NCBI GenBank assembly: GCA_963920525.1
Contig: OY986438.1
Span: forward strand, 130,788,920 to 130,852,919
DNA length: 64,000 nucleotides
DNA from: Dichetophora obliterata
Lineage: Eukaryota; Arthropoda; Insecta; Diptera; Sciomyzidae
Direction of reading: 5' to 3'
Part shown: positions 48,441 to 61,240 of the stretch, in pieces
Layout: each line of letters begins with the position of its first letter
Position numbering within the stretch: position 1 is the stretch's first letter
Notes under the pieces: generated by a model
Told to the model about the DNA's origin: nothing
Seen by the model: only the letters and a program-made list of their open reading frames with translations
Database searches by the model: none
Program-made: the position numbers and the translations under genes

Positions 48441-48512
48441 CTTCTAATGTGGGACTCGAACTTTTCTCTGATATTTTTTTATTGAATGTATAATAAAGTC
48501 CCACATTAGAAG
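48441..48512. repeat. Hairpin with 16-bp perfect arms
   Basis: CTTCTAATGTGGGACT (48441-48456) is exactly complementary to AGTCCCACATTAGAAG (48497-48512), with a 40-bp AT-rich loop. It could be a small foldback repeat. No second copy was found in the window. Confidence 0.75.
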
Positions 48513-48888
48513 ACAAAAATTTTTTTGGCCGATTTTAAGCCTTTTAGGTTTTTGAAAAAAATAAATGAAATTTTCCAACAAAACAATAAACTCTGCAAGA
48601 ATATAGTCATTTAAAATACCAATCCAATGATATATTTGGAACACAAAAATATTCCCATTGTGCAAAATTTTGATGAAAAACAAAACCGGTCCCACTATAG
48701 ACAACTATCCATTATATGTATCTAAGAATATTGTATAAAATTTTGCCAACCCAAAGCTTACCACCTGCGCGCACGTTTCTGAGCGCTCACAGAACTTTAA
48801 TTGCGTTTTTCTCAAAACTACGTTTACACGGACGCCCCACACGATTTTTCCGGAACCCGTGAGTGAATCCTTATTAAATTTTAACTCA

Positions 48889-49258
48889 TCGGTCTTCGTA
48901 GTCTAGTGGAGAGTGCGCTAGACTATCAACCCAGAGGTCCCTGGTCCGAATTCGGGTTCGGGCATGGCATTTCCACTTTCTTTGTTCTTTCCTACATTTA
49001 AGAATTATGGAAAACTAAAAATCCACAACTTAAATTTGGAAAACGTGGAATTAAAGGACAGGAACAACTAAGGGCTGGAAATGCTTGCCAAGGTTTAGAC
49101 ATAACACTAGCCTCGGTTAAAAGCAATTCAAGTTGCCTTTCACGGTTGTTTCGCCTAATCAATAATTCACGTATGATTCCAATCAATTCTTCTAAATAAA
49201 TCTATCCCCTTTCTTTCAGGTCAAAGACCAAACATTGTTTGCTTAAGGCGAATGCCTT
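48889..49258 (+). mobile_element. tRNA-derived SINE family 1, copy b
   Basis: About 370 bp matching the reverse complement of 19191-19555. The head has TAGTCTAGTGGAGAGTGCGC (A box at 48900), CTAGACTATCAACCCAGAGG and GGTCCGAATTCGGG (B-box-like) before GGCATGG. The body has TTTAAGAATTATGGAAAACT, AGGACAGGAACAACTAAGGG, GCCTCGGTTAAAAG, TTTCACGGTTGTTTCGCC and ATTCACGTATGATTCCAATC. The tail has TTTCAGGTCAAAGACC and ends TTAAGGCGAATGCC followed by an A-rich run. This copy has the better tRNA-like head. No clear flanking duplication. Confidence 0.78.
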
Positions 49259-49685
49259 TAATAAAAAAAATTGTTATGTTAAAATTATGATTTTTAAAAT
49301 ATATTTTTTACAAATAACAGCAAAAAATTTGTTTTTGGTTTTTGTTACTTAAAATTAACAACAATTGTTAAAATTAAAATCAAGAGTCTATTTCTTAGCT
49401 TTTGTCATACCGAATCTTTGACACTTAGGGTTTTTGTTTCAGATAAGCCGTTGCCGAGATATCGTTTGAAAACGAAACCTGCCCCCAAATTATGGCGTTC
49501 CGTTTAAGTACAAATTTTGTGTAAAAAAAAAACTAAAAAAACTTAATAAAAAAGTTTTATGTTTGTAATTTTAGACTTCATTTATCATCCTTAACATTTT
49601 TTTAAAAATACTTTTCACAGTAAGCTCATGAAAATTTCCCAAAAATAGCCTATTTTTTAGCCGCCGAACTAGACTACATCCTTAA

Positions 49686-50360
49686 GAGGACAGTAAACAC
49701 CTGAATTTTCAAAAAAATAGATCTTTTTTGTGATGGATTTTGGTTCAAACGACCTCAAAGAATCAATCTATTTGTAATGATATAAAATTCAAAATTAATT
49801 TTTATGTTAAATGATGAAGGTGTTAAACACAGAGCGTCAAGGCCGTATAATCAGTGTTAAAAACTTTAAAGCGCTTTTTCTAGAGATCAAATTTTTAGTT
49901 GGCGAGCGCGATAAAAAAAAACTACTAGACTGATCATTCTAAAATTTTAATATGTTATAGTACACATAGAAATCTATAGATTGAACTACGGATAGAACTA
50001 TAGATAAAGTATTTTTTGATTTTCAAGGGATAATTGCCATTTGGTCAATTTTGGCCAAAAAATGTTCATTTAGTTCAATCTAAAGCGGCTTCGATGCTGA
50101 TTAAAACCCCGTTTTTATTTTTTTTTTGTCAGACATTCCAGTGAGCCAAACTCACGCCCGCCGTGATTTATTGATGTTATTTTCAAAAACCTGCAGTAGC
50201 CAAAAAACACGCTGGAAAATTAAAAAAAAAATTTTTTTTGTATACTTTTTTATACATAAATGTAAATATGCAAAGTTTTATTAAGATGTATCTTAATTTC
50301 ATAACAAAATTTGCATATTAAAAATTTAATTCTTTAAAAATTTAGGTATGTACTGTCCCC
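49686..50360. mobile_element. MITE with TTAA duplication (piggyBac-type target)
   Basis: 675 bp between TTAA at 49682-49685 and TTAA at 50361-50364. The ends are GAGGACAGTAAACACCTGAA and, reverse-complemented, GGGGACAGTACATACCTAAA, matching over about 25-30 bp. TTAA target duplication is the signature of piggyBac-type elements. The interior is AT-rich with no coding capacity. TTAA is common in such DNA, but its exact position at both ends supports the call. Confidence 0.7.
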
Positions 50361-50364
50361 TTAA

Positions 50365-51110
50365 ACGCCAAATTTTTTGACTAATGGCTACTCTTCATTA
50401 TTATGGCTTTTCTTCGCAATTAATGAAGTAATGCCAAAATATGAACTATTTACGGTATTAAACAAAACTTAATTACTCTTTTGGAAATTTTTATTCTTAT
50501 GTTCTTTTTCTAATTAAAGACCATTATCTTATAAGCAATTTTTAATGAATAGTAATGTAAAATTCTTGGAGGTATCAGGCTTATTACTGACTCCGGGTGC
50601 TGTGGAGGGATTCTAAATCCGGGTAATGCCAAGGAATTCAGTTTGTACCGAAAAATAAGAACAATAGAGCGGTTAATGTGTGTACAAGTGCTTACCCTTA
50701 GGCGAGAGATTTATTAGTGAGTTTAACTTTTACATTCGGCTTAGAACAAGCCAATTAAATTTCCACAGAGGGCCGTTAACAAATAAAGGGAAATTTTTAG
50801 TACCTTGCCGAAGGTAATGTTTAGTATAAGCATTCATTAAGCTCGAAGTACAATTCCAAATAGAGATAATTCAATAATCGATAAGTTATAACAATTGTAA
50901 GTCAATACATAGCTCAATAAATAGTACAAATTCAAAGTTTATATCAATTCAATTATAAATTCAAAATAAGTAGTAGTTCAATTAACGCTGCTCGCGTAAA
51001 CAAGTATTATTTATTTATTTTTGTTGTATTTATAAAACAAGATCTCATATATATTGAGTAAATTTTACTCTTTAAAAAAAAATATAATTTTAATTTATAC
51101 AACGCTGGGA
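50365..51110. other. Gene-free stretch, nothing recognised
   Basis: AT-rich with some tandem-like ATTCAA/ATAAATTC steps (50850-51000). No motif. Confidence 0.4.
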
Positions 51111-51119
51111 AATATTGCG

Positions 51120-52122
51120 ACATTACATTGCGTATGGATTTTGGAAGAAGAGAAGCACCGTCAGCTCCGTATGTTCGTTATCTTGTGAAAAAAAGTGAAA
51201 GAAACTGGCATCCTCATTGATAAACCAAAGCGTGAAAAGCCAAAAGCAGTGCGTACACCCGAGAATATTTCTACTGTGGCAAAAAGTGTGCGTGAAGCGC
51301 CATCAACATCAATTCACCGTCGTTCTCAACAATTGAGCATTTTGGAGACATCATTGAGACGAATTTTGCATAAAGACCTTGGTATGACGCCATACAAAGT
51401 CCAATTGGTTCAGGAGTTGAAGCCAACTGACCATCCAATGCGTTTTCGCTTCGCTAAGTGGGCCTGCGATCGACTTACAGAAGATGCCGATTTTGCCAAA
51501 AAAATCATCTTTTCAGATGAAGCTCATTTTGATCTTGGCGGGTATGTAAACAAGCAAGATTGTCGCATTTGGTGCACAGAAAACCCGCACGCATACATTG
51601 AAAAGCCGCCACCCAAAATGAGTCACTGTTTGGTGCGGATTTTGGTTCAGAGGCATAATTGGGCCATTTTTCTTTGAAAATGAGCAAGGAGTGGCCGTTA
51701 CAGTCAATGGCAATCGTTATCGGGCCATGTTGAACAAATTTTTGTTCTCAAAAATTGAAGAGGAGGATATTGGCAACATTTGGCAACAGGACGGCGCTAC
51801 GTTCCCCACAGCCGAAGATACACTCGATGTTTTGCGCTCTGTTTTTGAAGATCGCACTATCAGCCGCAGAGCTGATGTCGTTTGGCCACCTCGGAGCTGC
51901 GATTTGACACCGTTGGACTATTATTTGTGGGGTGCCCTCAAAGGTAAGTGTTACGCCGACAAGCCAGAGACAATTGACGCTTTAAAGGACAATATTCGTG
52001 AAGCCATTGGTGAAATACAGCTGCACACAATCGATAATGTGCTTAGAAATTGGACCGATCGTGTAGGCTACTGCATGGCCAGCCGAGGCAGCTATTTGAA
52101 TGAAATTATTTTCCATTATTAA
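51120..52122 (+). pseudogene. DD41D mariner-type transposase (rosa-like), 5'-truncated
   Basis: A Tc1/mariner-superfamily transposase in three frames. About 51133-51190 gives MDFGRREAPSAPYVRYLVKK (helix-turn-helix part). 51195-51620 gives VRTPENISTVAKSVREAPST, RILHKDLGMTPYKVQLVQEL and FSDEAHFDLGG (first catalytic D). 51622-52122 gives TVWCGFW, WQQDGAT (second D) and DLTPLDYYLWG (third D), ending NEIIFHY. Forty-one residues separate the second D from the D of PLDYYLW, as in the DD41D 'rosa' group known from tephritid flies. Frameshifts lie near 51190 (A run) and 51618. The first N-terminal residues and left terminal repeat are missing, so it is dead. Confidence 0.8.
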
Positions 52123-52228
52123 CCGGAAGGATTGTACTTTCAAATAAAAAAAGAAATTTGAGAAAATATCCAGTAGTTTTTTTTATAGCATTTTCAAAAA
52201 AAAAAAATGTTATTTGGCGGACCCTTTA
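52123..52228 (+). mobile_element. 3' untranslated part and right end of the DD41D element
   Basis: After the stop the sequence runs to TTATTTGGCGGACCCTTTA, followed by TA at 52229. The GGCGGACCCTTTA string is a plausible terminal repeat. Its inverse (TAAAGGGTCCGCCAAATAAC) was not found upstream, which supports loss of the 5' end. Confidence 0.5.
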
Positions 52229-52229
52229 T

Positions 52230-54101
52230 AATATTTTACTTTTATTTTTATATAGTTATTTTTCTTAAAAATAAATATTTAAAAAAAAATGTGTAATTCA
52301 AATTCGACTTTTGTTTCAGGGGTTATAATTTCCTTTAATACTTTATCAGGGATACGAAGCCGAAAAAAGGTTTTGAACCGCTGATCTAATTGATTTAGTT
52401 TTGCAATGTTCGTATATAAAAAATATGAAATTGCATAAAACATTTAATATTTTGTTTAAATTAAAAAAGCACTGTACTTATTTTAACAATAATGTTCATA
52501 CATAAATATATCGCTCAATTCGTGCAAGATCCATGTAAGACTCAAAATTGTAAGTTTTTCATGAGACTGTTTTTAACTTTTAAGATTCCATAAATAAGCT
52601 TCCATAAAGACAGCGCGACAAAATTTTTCGCAAATTTAATGTTATTTGAACGCAAATATGATAACTTTGAAGCATAAAAAGAAATTCTTATAACTATTCT
52701 TTTCGTGTACCTATCTTGAAAATACTTTATTTTATGAAAGGTTTGCACGCAATGAGCGCGATACGTCAAAATAAAATTTTAGATACAAGAAAAGATGGCA
52801 CTATTATCTTCAAATCTCAAAAGGTCCAATTCTATCCCTGGTTTGTAGTGGGCATAAAAATCGTAGGTCCAGTTCTCGATCATATGTGTTCAAACATTTA
52901 ATAACACGCACAACACAATTGATCAAAAGAAGCTCGGTCAAAGTCCTTCCAAAGGCTGAAATGGTCAATTTATTTAATTTTATTTATATAAATACTCACA
53001 CTAAAACACACTCTCATAACTCAGCGCATGTAAATGCGGCAAGTAAATCAAATGAGCGCATATAAAACAAGGACTTTTACGCAACGTGATATAAATTGTC
53101 GACTCATTTTTACAACTGAAAAATGGTTGGAACGCAACGTTGCATAAAATTAATGGGCTGCAACTTTGAACATTTTTTTATTTTAATTTTAATTACTCGC
53201 AAAAAATAGTAAAAGGAAAAAAAAACGTGGCTACAAGAAGAGGTCGATTTAAACAGAAATTATTGTAAATTTAAAATAAAATCGCAAAAAGTTGACATAA
53301 CAGAGTGCTTGGTGCTAGTGTAATGCACAAACAAAAATAAGCGTATATTTAAATGTAATTGGAAAATTTTGAGTACATCTCAGATGTTTGTGTTTAACGT
53401 TTTTCTTAAATTAAGCTCGACTCAATAATATGTCTAAATAACTGAAAATTTACAGTTCAACATTTAATAAATTACATTATTAGATCAATCAAAAACAAAT
53501 TTAAGAAAGGTGCATCAAATTGGACACTTAGCATTTGTTTATGTATTTGTTGAATAAATGATTTAACGGAACAGACATAAATATTCACATAACATTCATA
53601 TAAAATTCCTTGATGACATCAGGCCTGCTTTGTTAAAAAACATTACATCAAAAGTTCACATGAAACTAAATTGAAAACTTATTTGAGGTCATATTATTAC
53701 TCAGTCATTGAATATAATATAAAATTAAGAGATATATAAAGTCAAATATAATGACAAAATTCGTCTCTATCCTAAAAATAAAATCAAGATATGATGGAAT
53801 TCTTAGGATTCGAAAGTTAGATTAAGAAAAGCATTTCGGTAGAGGATCGATATTCGGTTTCTAAATTATTATTAGGCCAGCATTGCATGAAAATTGTTTT
53901 TAATATTAAAATTTTGAAACATTGATAAATTACTTCAGAGACATCTTGAAAATATGTTGTTTAAATTTTAAAGCAAAACTCGAAACCGTTAAAAAGATCA
54001 GAGCTTTGAAGGTTTGAAACCTGCAGCCGGCTTGCATCAAGCAAAAAACTTTGAACGTTTTTTTCTAAAAACTTCATTTTTATAAATGGCGTGCATCATA
54101 A
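52230..54101. other. Gene-free stretch, nothing recognised
   Basis: AT-rich DNA. No conserved motif, terminal repeat or tandem structure seen. Confidence 0.4.
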
Positions 54102-54200
54102 CTAGTGTTTGACCAAATATTCGGTTTCGGTTTCGGTTACGGGCAGTTTCGGCCTTTTTTGTCAATTTCAGCTAATTTCGGCTATTCGGCCTCAATATGG
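54102..54200 (+). repeat. TTCGGTTTCGG-rich element end
   Basis: TAGTGTTTGACCAAATATTC followed by GGTTTCGGTTTCGGTTACGG and more TTTCGG/TTCGGC repeats. Such strings occur at the ends of some hAT-type insect elements, where TTCGG repeats are subterminal. The opposite end was not found. A shorter TTTTCGGTTTCGGC lies at 58757. Confidence 0.4.
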
Positions 54201-55240
54201 TCAACTTTTTTTGGTAAAAATTTCTTATGTGAATCATTCCGGTGAATCATTCATGTAATTCAAAAAATATAAGTTTGGTTTAATAAAAATATTTACAACG
54301 CATTGTACAAAAAAAAAAAAAAATTATGAATTCGTCTATCGTGTTAACAGAAAACATTTTGGTTAATTTTATGCGTTCGATACTATCATTTTCGATTTTA
54401 TCATCTCAATTGCAATCTATACTTATAATAAAATTGTAAAAAAAAAAATCTGAATATTGAATGTTTTTTCGAAATACTTTTTTCACTGAAAATTTTAAAA
54501 GATGTGGATTCCAAAAATATAATTTTTAAAAATATTTTCTGTCTGTTTCTCTGTCTGAACGAGCATCACGTGAAAAATACTGGATGGATTTTCTTCAAAC
54601 TTCACATGTAGGTTTCTTACGTTCCTTGTTGGGACACAGGATGAAATGAAAAACACTGAAAAGTGAGTTAAAAATTAGAGATACGTTTAAATAACCTATG
54701 AAAGAGTTTTTGGTAATTCAAAGGGCTACAAATACCACCTGGACACTTTTCGTTTATCTCTAGTGAGTACACTACAATATGCATTTCTTTATCCAATATA
54801 TGTTAATGTATACTAACTTTTTCATTTTTCTTAAGGATAATAAAGTAAAAAAAATTTGCGTTTGTTTGACATCAATAACATTTTCATAACTTGAAAACTA
54901 TAGAAAAAAAACTACTCCAACTTCAAAGTTTTGACTTGCGACGCGAATAGCTTCTTTATGTTTTATATTTCATTCAATCTTCTTTTGTCTAAAAGTTCAA
55001 TAAAATTACTGCAACAGTTCCGTTAGCTAAGTATTTATATTTAACTGATGGGCTTCGTGAGGCCCAGTAGGTTCACTTACGGCCTTATTATAAAAACAGA
55101 TCAGTTTGTTCTACGAAAGTAATGCAAATTCTTTTTAGTTTGTTTTGTTACGTCTAGAAAACATTAGCGGTAGTTGGCATAAAATATTTTGTCGCTTGAC
55201 GAAAAATTGACGACTTCTCAAAGTCAAAATGTGCCTCGAA
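54201..55240. other. Gene-free stretch, nothing recognised
   Basis: AT-rich DNA. No motif recognised. Confidence 0.4.
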
Positions 55241-55244
55241 AAGC

Positions 55245-55318
55245 CCAGTCGCACATCCTTGGGTTAATGATGAACTGTTAAATTTTTGAAATGCTATAAA
55301 GCCTTAGGACTTAGCATA
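55245..55318 (+). pseudogene. Possible LINE fragment (endonuclease-RT linker)
   Basis: The translation gives PVAHPWVNDELLNF, two stops, and DLAYNK. The pattern 'PW..DEL......RDLAY.K' occurs between the endonuclease and reverse transcriptase of Jockey-type LINEs. Only about 25 codons are visible before an (AAAT)n run, so this is weak. Confidence 0.3.
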
Positions 55319-55321
55319 CAA

Positions 55322-55364
<43 letters not shown>
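55319..55364. repeat. (AAAT)n microsatellite
   Basis: About eleven copies of AAAT/ATAA, almost perfect. It may have grown from an A-rich tail. Confidence 0.95.
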
Positions 55365-58300
55365 GCTTAGTGATTTTTAAAAATGATCGTCGTGATTATC
55401 TTTATGTGACCTTGATTTATACTCACTATTTCCTTCATCCTGAGATTACTGAGAGAGATTTTTGTATTGTTATCGTTGAAGGAGGTAGCCCAAGTAGTAC
55501 AGTTAGAGCTTCAGTTCGTACTCATCTCATTTCACTCTCATGATTCTTATGAATGTCATTACTTGCAGCTGGCTGAGCATATTAGCTTATATTTGTTGTT
55601 TGGCCCCCATGCAAGAGCCGAAAACATAACTATTGGTCTAACAATCGTGGGGATAGGTACCACATGTTGCGTTTAAATATTCTATTAAAAAGTTCCTTTT
55701 AAAAATTTCACTTCAAGTCTCTTTGTCTGCCCTATAAAACAGTTAAAAGTTAATTTTTTCCTCGCTTGCTTCTGTAAAGTTTACCACAAGCTAATTAGAA
55801 GTGGATAAGTATGTTATAAGTGAGTTGTGTTTTTTGTTTTGGGTTGAGTACTTATTTCAGCCCAATTTCCTTATTTTCATCCCAAAATAATACAAAATTA
55901 AATAAAGCTTGTAATTTGTTTCTTTGTTACGGGAAATATTCGTGGCATTTGAGTTGAGTGAAGTATCAACTGTCACCAATGATAAAGGTACCATCGTGAC
56001 ACCCTTTTTCGCATTAAAGGTAACCAATCAGCTACTCTAATTTATGCTGCTAAAGAAAGTTTATATTATTGCATGACTTTAATTGATGATAATCTGCAAA
56101 AGTTTGACATATCTTTGAAAAGTGGTCTGAACTTAAATGATTTTGATCATTTTATATACCCTTAATCTCCTCTATTCACGCTACTTGGGGGAAACCCACT
56201 TACATTTTGATTATTTTTCGCTTAATCACACATTCTATGCAACCCATGTCAAACCGACAAAAATACATTAGTCCCAAAAAAACAATCTTTTAAAGCACAC
56301 AGAAGATAATGAGGACGACGACGACGACGACGACATCGACTACGCAGACTGTATTTAATCTGACATCTATTATTGTTCAATGACGAGATATTAAATTCTT
56401 ACATCATTTAAATTCATTAAATTGGCTAAATTATAAGCTGTTGGTATCAACTGAAAAACGCATATTTAAAATTACACTCAAGCATGCAGGAAAGAGCATT
56501 GTTGTTATAGGAAATAAATCGAAAATAAATCGAAAACAAATAGAACCAAATCAAATGTCAACTCTGTTTTGGGCCCACAAAACAACCGCTTCATCAGTCA
56601 ACCATGTGGCCATAATTTATTATATAGTAGAGGGAAAGCCACCCATCAAAAGCAAGAAATTCCGCCTACACCATTAGAAATATGTACTTGGATGGGGCCC
56701 TAAATAGGCTTGACATATGCTCTACAATCAATTATCTTGTAGAACACGTATATAGCGCGTTCTCTGTTGCACGCTCACTTAATATATAGCTAAACTGTTT
56801 TCTTATTTTTTCTATTTTTTATTTCTTTGCTTTGCTGTGTTGTTATTATGTTTGTGATTGTGGTTGTATTTGTTTTTATTTTCCTTGGTTTTTTTTTTAA
56901 TTTTTTTAATGTTAATTTTTTGTCAGCTCCCTGCCGGGCTTTTCGTGCTGTCGTATAATTTATGACATTTTAACAACACTAAAAAATCCACACACAAACT
57001 CTCAGCTAAGAATGCATGAGTATTTTTCTCATTTCATGCAATTTTAATTTTATTTTTACATTTTTTTCTTTTGTTTTTTCATTTATATGAATAGTTATAT
57101 ATGTTGAACTGTGATGAAGAATTCCTATAAATTATTATTTTTTTAAAAACAATTAATTTGTTGTCAAAATGAGTTACAGAAAAAAAAAATGTTACAAATC
57201 TAGTAATAAATATTTCAACAATTCTTTATTAATTTATGGTTCAGCTATGAAATATTATACAGTTAAGAAATGCCGCCATAAATCTATCAATGGTTAGTAA
57301 TTTATTTATGAACGGTATTTATAATTGGTTATTTTTTCATTTTTATTTGCTTTTACATTATCTATAAATCAAAATCTATAACACAGTGACTCAAAAAACA
57401 CATTTTGACAAAATAACAGGATTCTGCGATATAGGTTCGATACTATGACTAGAGGGGTGTAAGATCCTAGCGGGGTTTCGCGAGTTTGGCGAACTTTTTT
57501 TTATGGCCCCCTACATATTGGGGGTCTAAATGATTTTGACAAAAAATATTATCATAAATTTTTGTTCAACAGCTCCTTCAGATTAAGAGCTATTGGTATA
57601 CTGTCTTTGGCAAAGTTGTAGCTAGCAGTCTAAAAACAAAACAAATTCATAAAACTATTTTTTTTAGTACTTTTTATTTCTTATTAATTATACATAAAAC
57701 TAATTTGTTTTTTATTTGAATGTGTTTACATTACTTAAAAATATTAACAAGATATTTTTTTATTTGAAATATGCATAAGTGATAGTAGATGTGCTATTGA
57801 GCCGTTCTAAGCTTACCTCGAAGGACCAATAAATAAATTCTATATTTTCGTAGAAATAAATAACACTTTTTACATAGGAAGAGTTTAAAAAACCCCACTT
57901 TTAATAGTCGTTAAATTTTTGATCATTCACCTTAATCAGCAAGGTCTTACAATTCCTTACTGCTCAATGTCACTCTGGGATTCTAATTAATTTATTGAAA
58001 GTTTGATAAGTGTATTGAAAAGACAAAATAATAACAAGTCCACATCTATGTAAGGACTATGTCAAATAAATAACACATTTATGTTAGTTATTAGAACAAA
58101 AAAACAAAACTAACACGTAAATTATTATTTGTATTGTACATAACATTCTATCTCACTCACTTACGCACTTATTATTCTCACAACAGTATGATCAGTGCAC
58201 TTAACGATTACATAAATTAATGCTGTAGCACTTTATTTTTACATAAAATAATGCTATTCAAGCTATTTAAGATTTTATTTAACTATGACATATATTTATT

Positions 58301-59870
58301 TGTTATTTATTTCTGAAGTCTAAAAAACCCGTTGCTTTAGTTTAGAAGTCGTGCAAATTTGGAAAATAAATTCAATTAATGTTTGAGCTTTAAGCGATTT
58401 GCTCCTTGTTTATTTTTCAAAGCGCCTGAATGTACTTTCGAGTGACGGCGCTGAGAAAATTTTCAGCCAGCGCTGAGAGCCAACAGTGCTCTTAAACACT
58501 GGCATTAAAAATAAAAAAGCGAAGTATTTTTAAAAACGCGTAAAACTTAATAAACCGCGTAAACCCCGCATAAATTCAATACGCGCGCTAAGCCCTACAA
58601 AAAAAATATTAAATACAAAAATATTATAAATCAAGTGGACGTAGACATCGTTAATTATTATCGACTTTATTATGTTAAGTGATAAAATTACTTAATTATC
58701 GTAACGATTAAGAAAATGAGTTGTGATGTTGAATTGTGCGAATGAGTGAATTTCATTTTCGGTTTCGGCTAGTGGTACGAAATTGCATCACTTACCTTCA
58801 CATCCGTACCTGTCCAGTTAAAAACGGCAAAAGGGCTCTAAGTTTTTTTAACGTTTAATTTGAAAATTATAACAGTTACTATTGAAAGGAATATTCATGC
58901 CAATTTGAAGTGAAAGATTTAATTTGAATATGATGAACTATAAAAATAAAACCCGTTAATAGGGTATCTTTATTTTGATAATTTTTAGTTAATGGTACAG
59001 TAAATGGTGGCAAGAGGTCACCGAAAGCTTCTGTTTTACAAAAAAGTTTTTAAAATATAATTAGATGTAATATTAGGAAGATATTTATCACTTTGATGTA
59101 AATTTTGGCAAATTTTTGTACACACTATTATCTAACAAAGTCTTTGAAAAAAATCAAAGTATTACAATTACTTTGCAAATGTGGTAGAGTATCAATTCTT
59201 AAGGTTACTAATGTCTTGTCCTGTAGAAAAAACAGCAATTCTCATAGGATTACAAAAAAAAAAACTTTAAAATGTTTCAAAAACGAAACTGCTGAAAATA
59301 GAAAAGCCTTACTTTATAAATCCTATTTTTACTGTTTTTCTTGGTTCCTACACTGTACTTAAAATAAAAATTAGAAATTTTCTGACAAAAAACTGTCCTC
59401 TACTATAAAAATACATTTTCTTTAAAACCTTACATAAATATGGCTATGCTACACAATGGCAAGCCAATAACTTGACATAACACCGTATAACACAAGCCAT
59501 ATACATATTAAAAACCTAACAACCTGAAAAACCTTATATATAAAAAGATATACTTCCCATTAATTTAAAAAGAAACCTAAACCTTGCCGTGAAGACACGA
59601 GGGCTGTCTTGAAGTACTTTTCGCTTACCGCCAAGTAAACTCATCAGAAGAATTTTCAAAAAAACCTTAGCAACCTCTAAAACGTGAATGCTACGCATTC
59701 GAAGAAAGCTAGAAACCTAATCAATATTAAAAAATGCAATCACATACACACAATTACACACAGCTTCACATTAACAATTCCACCTCACTCAAAAACTAGA
59801 AATAAAAAAAATTAATAAAAAACCTGAAAACCTGAAAAAATAATATATTAAACCTTATATATAAAAAATT
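55365..59870. other. Gene-free region with minor simple repeats
   Basis: No coding feature was recognised. A short (GAC)n run lies at 56312-56335. Long T-rich tracts occur at 56800-56920 and 57050-57160. Frames of up to about 85 codons are present without motifs. Parts may be unique host intron or spacer. Confidence 0.4.
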
Positions 59871-59876
59871 ATATAA

Positions 59877-59978
59877 AAAACCTATCAAACCTAACAACCT
59901 AAAAGCTATATAAAACCTATCAAACCTTAAAAACTACAAGCTGTATTAAAACCTATCAAACCTTAAAAACTAGTGGTA
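59877..59978 (+). repeat. Short tandem repeat, about 36-bp unit
   Basis: AAACCTATCAAACCT occurs at about 59878, 59914 and 59949, each followed by A-rich sequence with CTA..AGCT. Two to three units. Confidence 0.65.
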
Positions 59979-60084
59979 GCAAAACTTGTCGTGACCAAAC
60001 CGTGGGTCAACCGTCCCCCGATCCGGCCTATACTCAGAAATCATAAGAAAACACCAACCCCCGTTAATAACTACAATGACCGGG

Positions 60085-60860
60085 AAATCTCCACGTTATT
60101 AGTCTGTATGCACCGGCTCTGAATGCGTAGTTTCTTTGCACTTCTTGGCGATACAAACAAAAACAGATCAAGGAAAAATTGCCGCGCATCAAGACCATTT
60201 CAAGATGCCTGAGCCTCATAAATAAAACTTATTTATTTTATTTAAATGTGTTTACATTTAAGCCCTACGGTAAAAATCTACAAAACAGCCTTTTCTACCC
60301 TCCAAAAACTTTTTGGTGATCGCCTTCGAGACTACCTATCTAGAGCCAACTCACACTTCTCAAGAAACGTGAAAACTTGGCTTCTGCAATAAGAACATAA
60401 TGCCAAATTTACTCGTTTCTTTGAAAAGATTAGATGCATAGGCACTGAATGCGTAATTTCTTTGTTCTTCTTGGCGATGCAACCAGATCGGAACTAGACA
60501 AAATACCCACAAAAACACACCGTAAGTACGACAGGAGAAAATAGAGGAGTCTCTGCTTTATACTATATCCTACAAAAACAGCCTCAAAAAAGAAAAACCG
60601 AATGAAAATCCTAAGACGTAACTAATATAGAAAGGGCATATTGTGTGCTACCTTATCCAGAGCTAGCTTATCCTCTCAAAAGAAATTAGCCTTTGAAATA
60701 GTTACAAAAGTCAAAATATCCTCGTATAAAAAAATTTGAATTCATAGGCACGGAATGCGTATTTTCTTTGCCTTTCTTGGCGATGCATCCAAAGCGGGAC
60801 TAGAAAAGGTACCCCACAACACCAATCCAGAAGATAGGGAAGACTAACAAACTTATCAGA
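60085..60860 (+). repeat. Degenerate tandem repeat, about 305-326-bp unit
   Basis: GAATGCGTA followed by TTTCTTTG..CTTCTTGGCGAT(A/G)CA recurs at 60121, 60447 and 60753 (spacing 326 and 306). The bodies between are diverged but share CTACCT..TC.AGAGC, CTCAA.AGAAA and ATGCATAGGCAC/TTCATAGGCAC. Three units, no coding motif. The surrounding DNA (59400-61050) is rich in AAAACCTA-type steps. Confidence 0.65.
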
Positions 60861-61081
60861 AACTACCTTTTTATGCAAAAAAGTGGTTAAAAAACCTAAT
60901 AAAGTACCTTTTAAAAAACCTAGCAGAAAAAATGGTTGGAAAACCTAATAAGAAAACTATTAAAAAAACTTTTAAAAATCTAGCAGCGAAATGGATAAAA
61001 AAACCAAACGATATTAAAAAATTATAAAAATAAAAATACAGATAAAAAAACTTTTGGGTTGTTCTTCGCTTTTTTGAGGAT

Positions 61082-61240
61082 TTCTGAAATGTTATCTTAT
61101 TAACTTAAGGTAACAATTCCTTTGGTTTTGTGAGGATATGGAGAGAGTTTTTTGGAATGTTATCTAATTAGCTCATGGTAACAATTCCTCTGTGGCAACA
61201 ACACAAAGAATGTTGACTAATTAACTCAAGTCAACAAAAC
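61082..61240 (+). repeat. Short degenerate tandem repeat
   Basis: GAAATGTTATCTTATTAACT (61087), GGAATGTTATCTAATTAGCT (61155) and GAATGTTGACTAATTAACTC (61208), each followed by A..GTAACAATTCC or AGTCAACAAAA. Two good units and a third diverged one. Confidence 0.6.
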
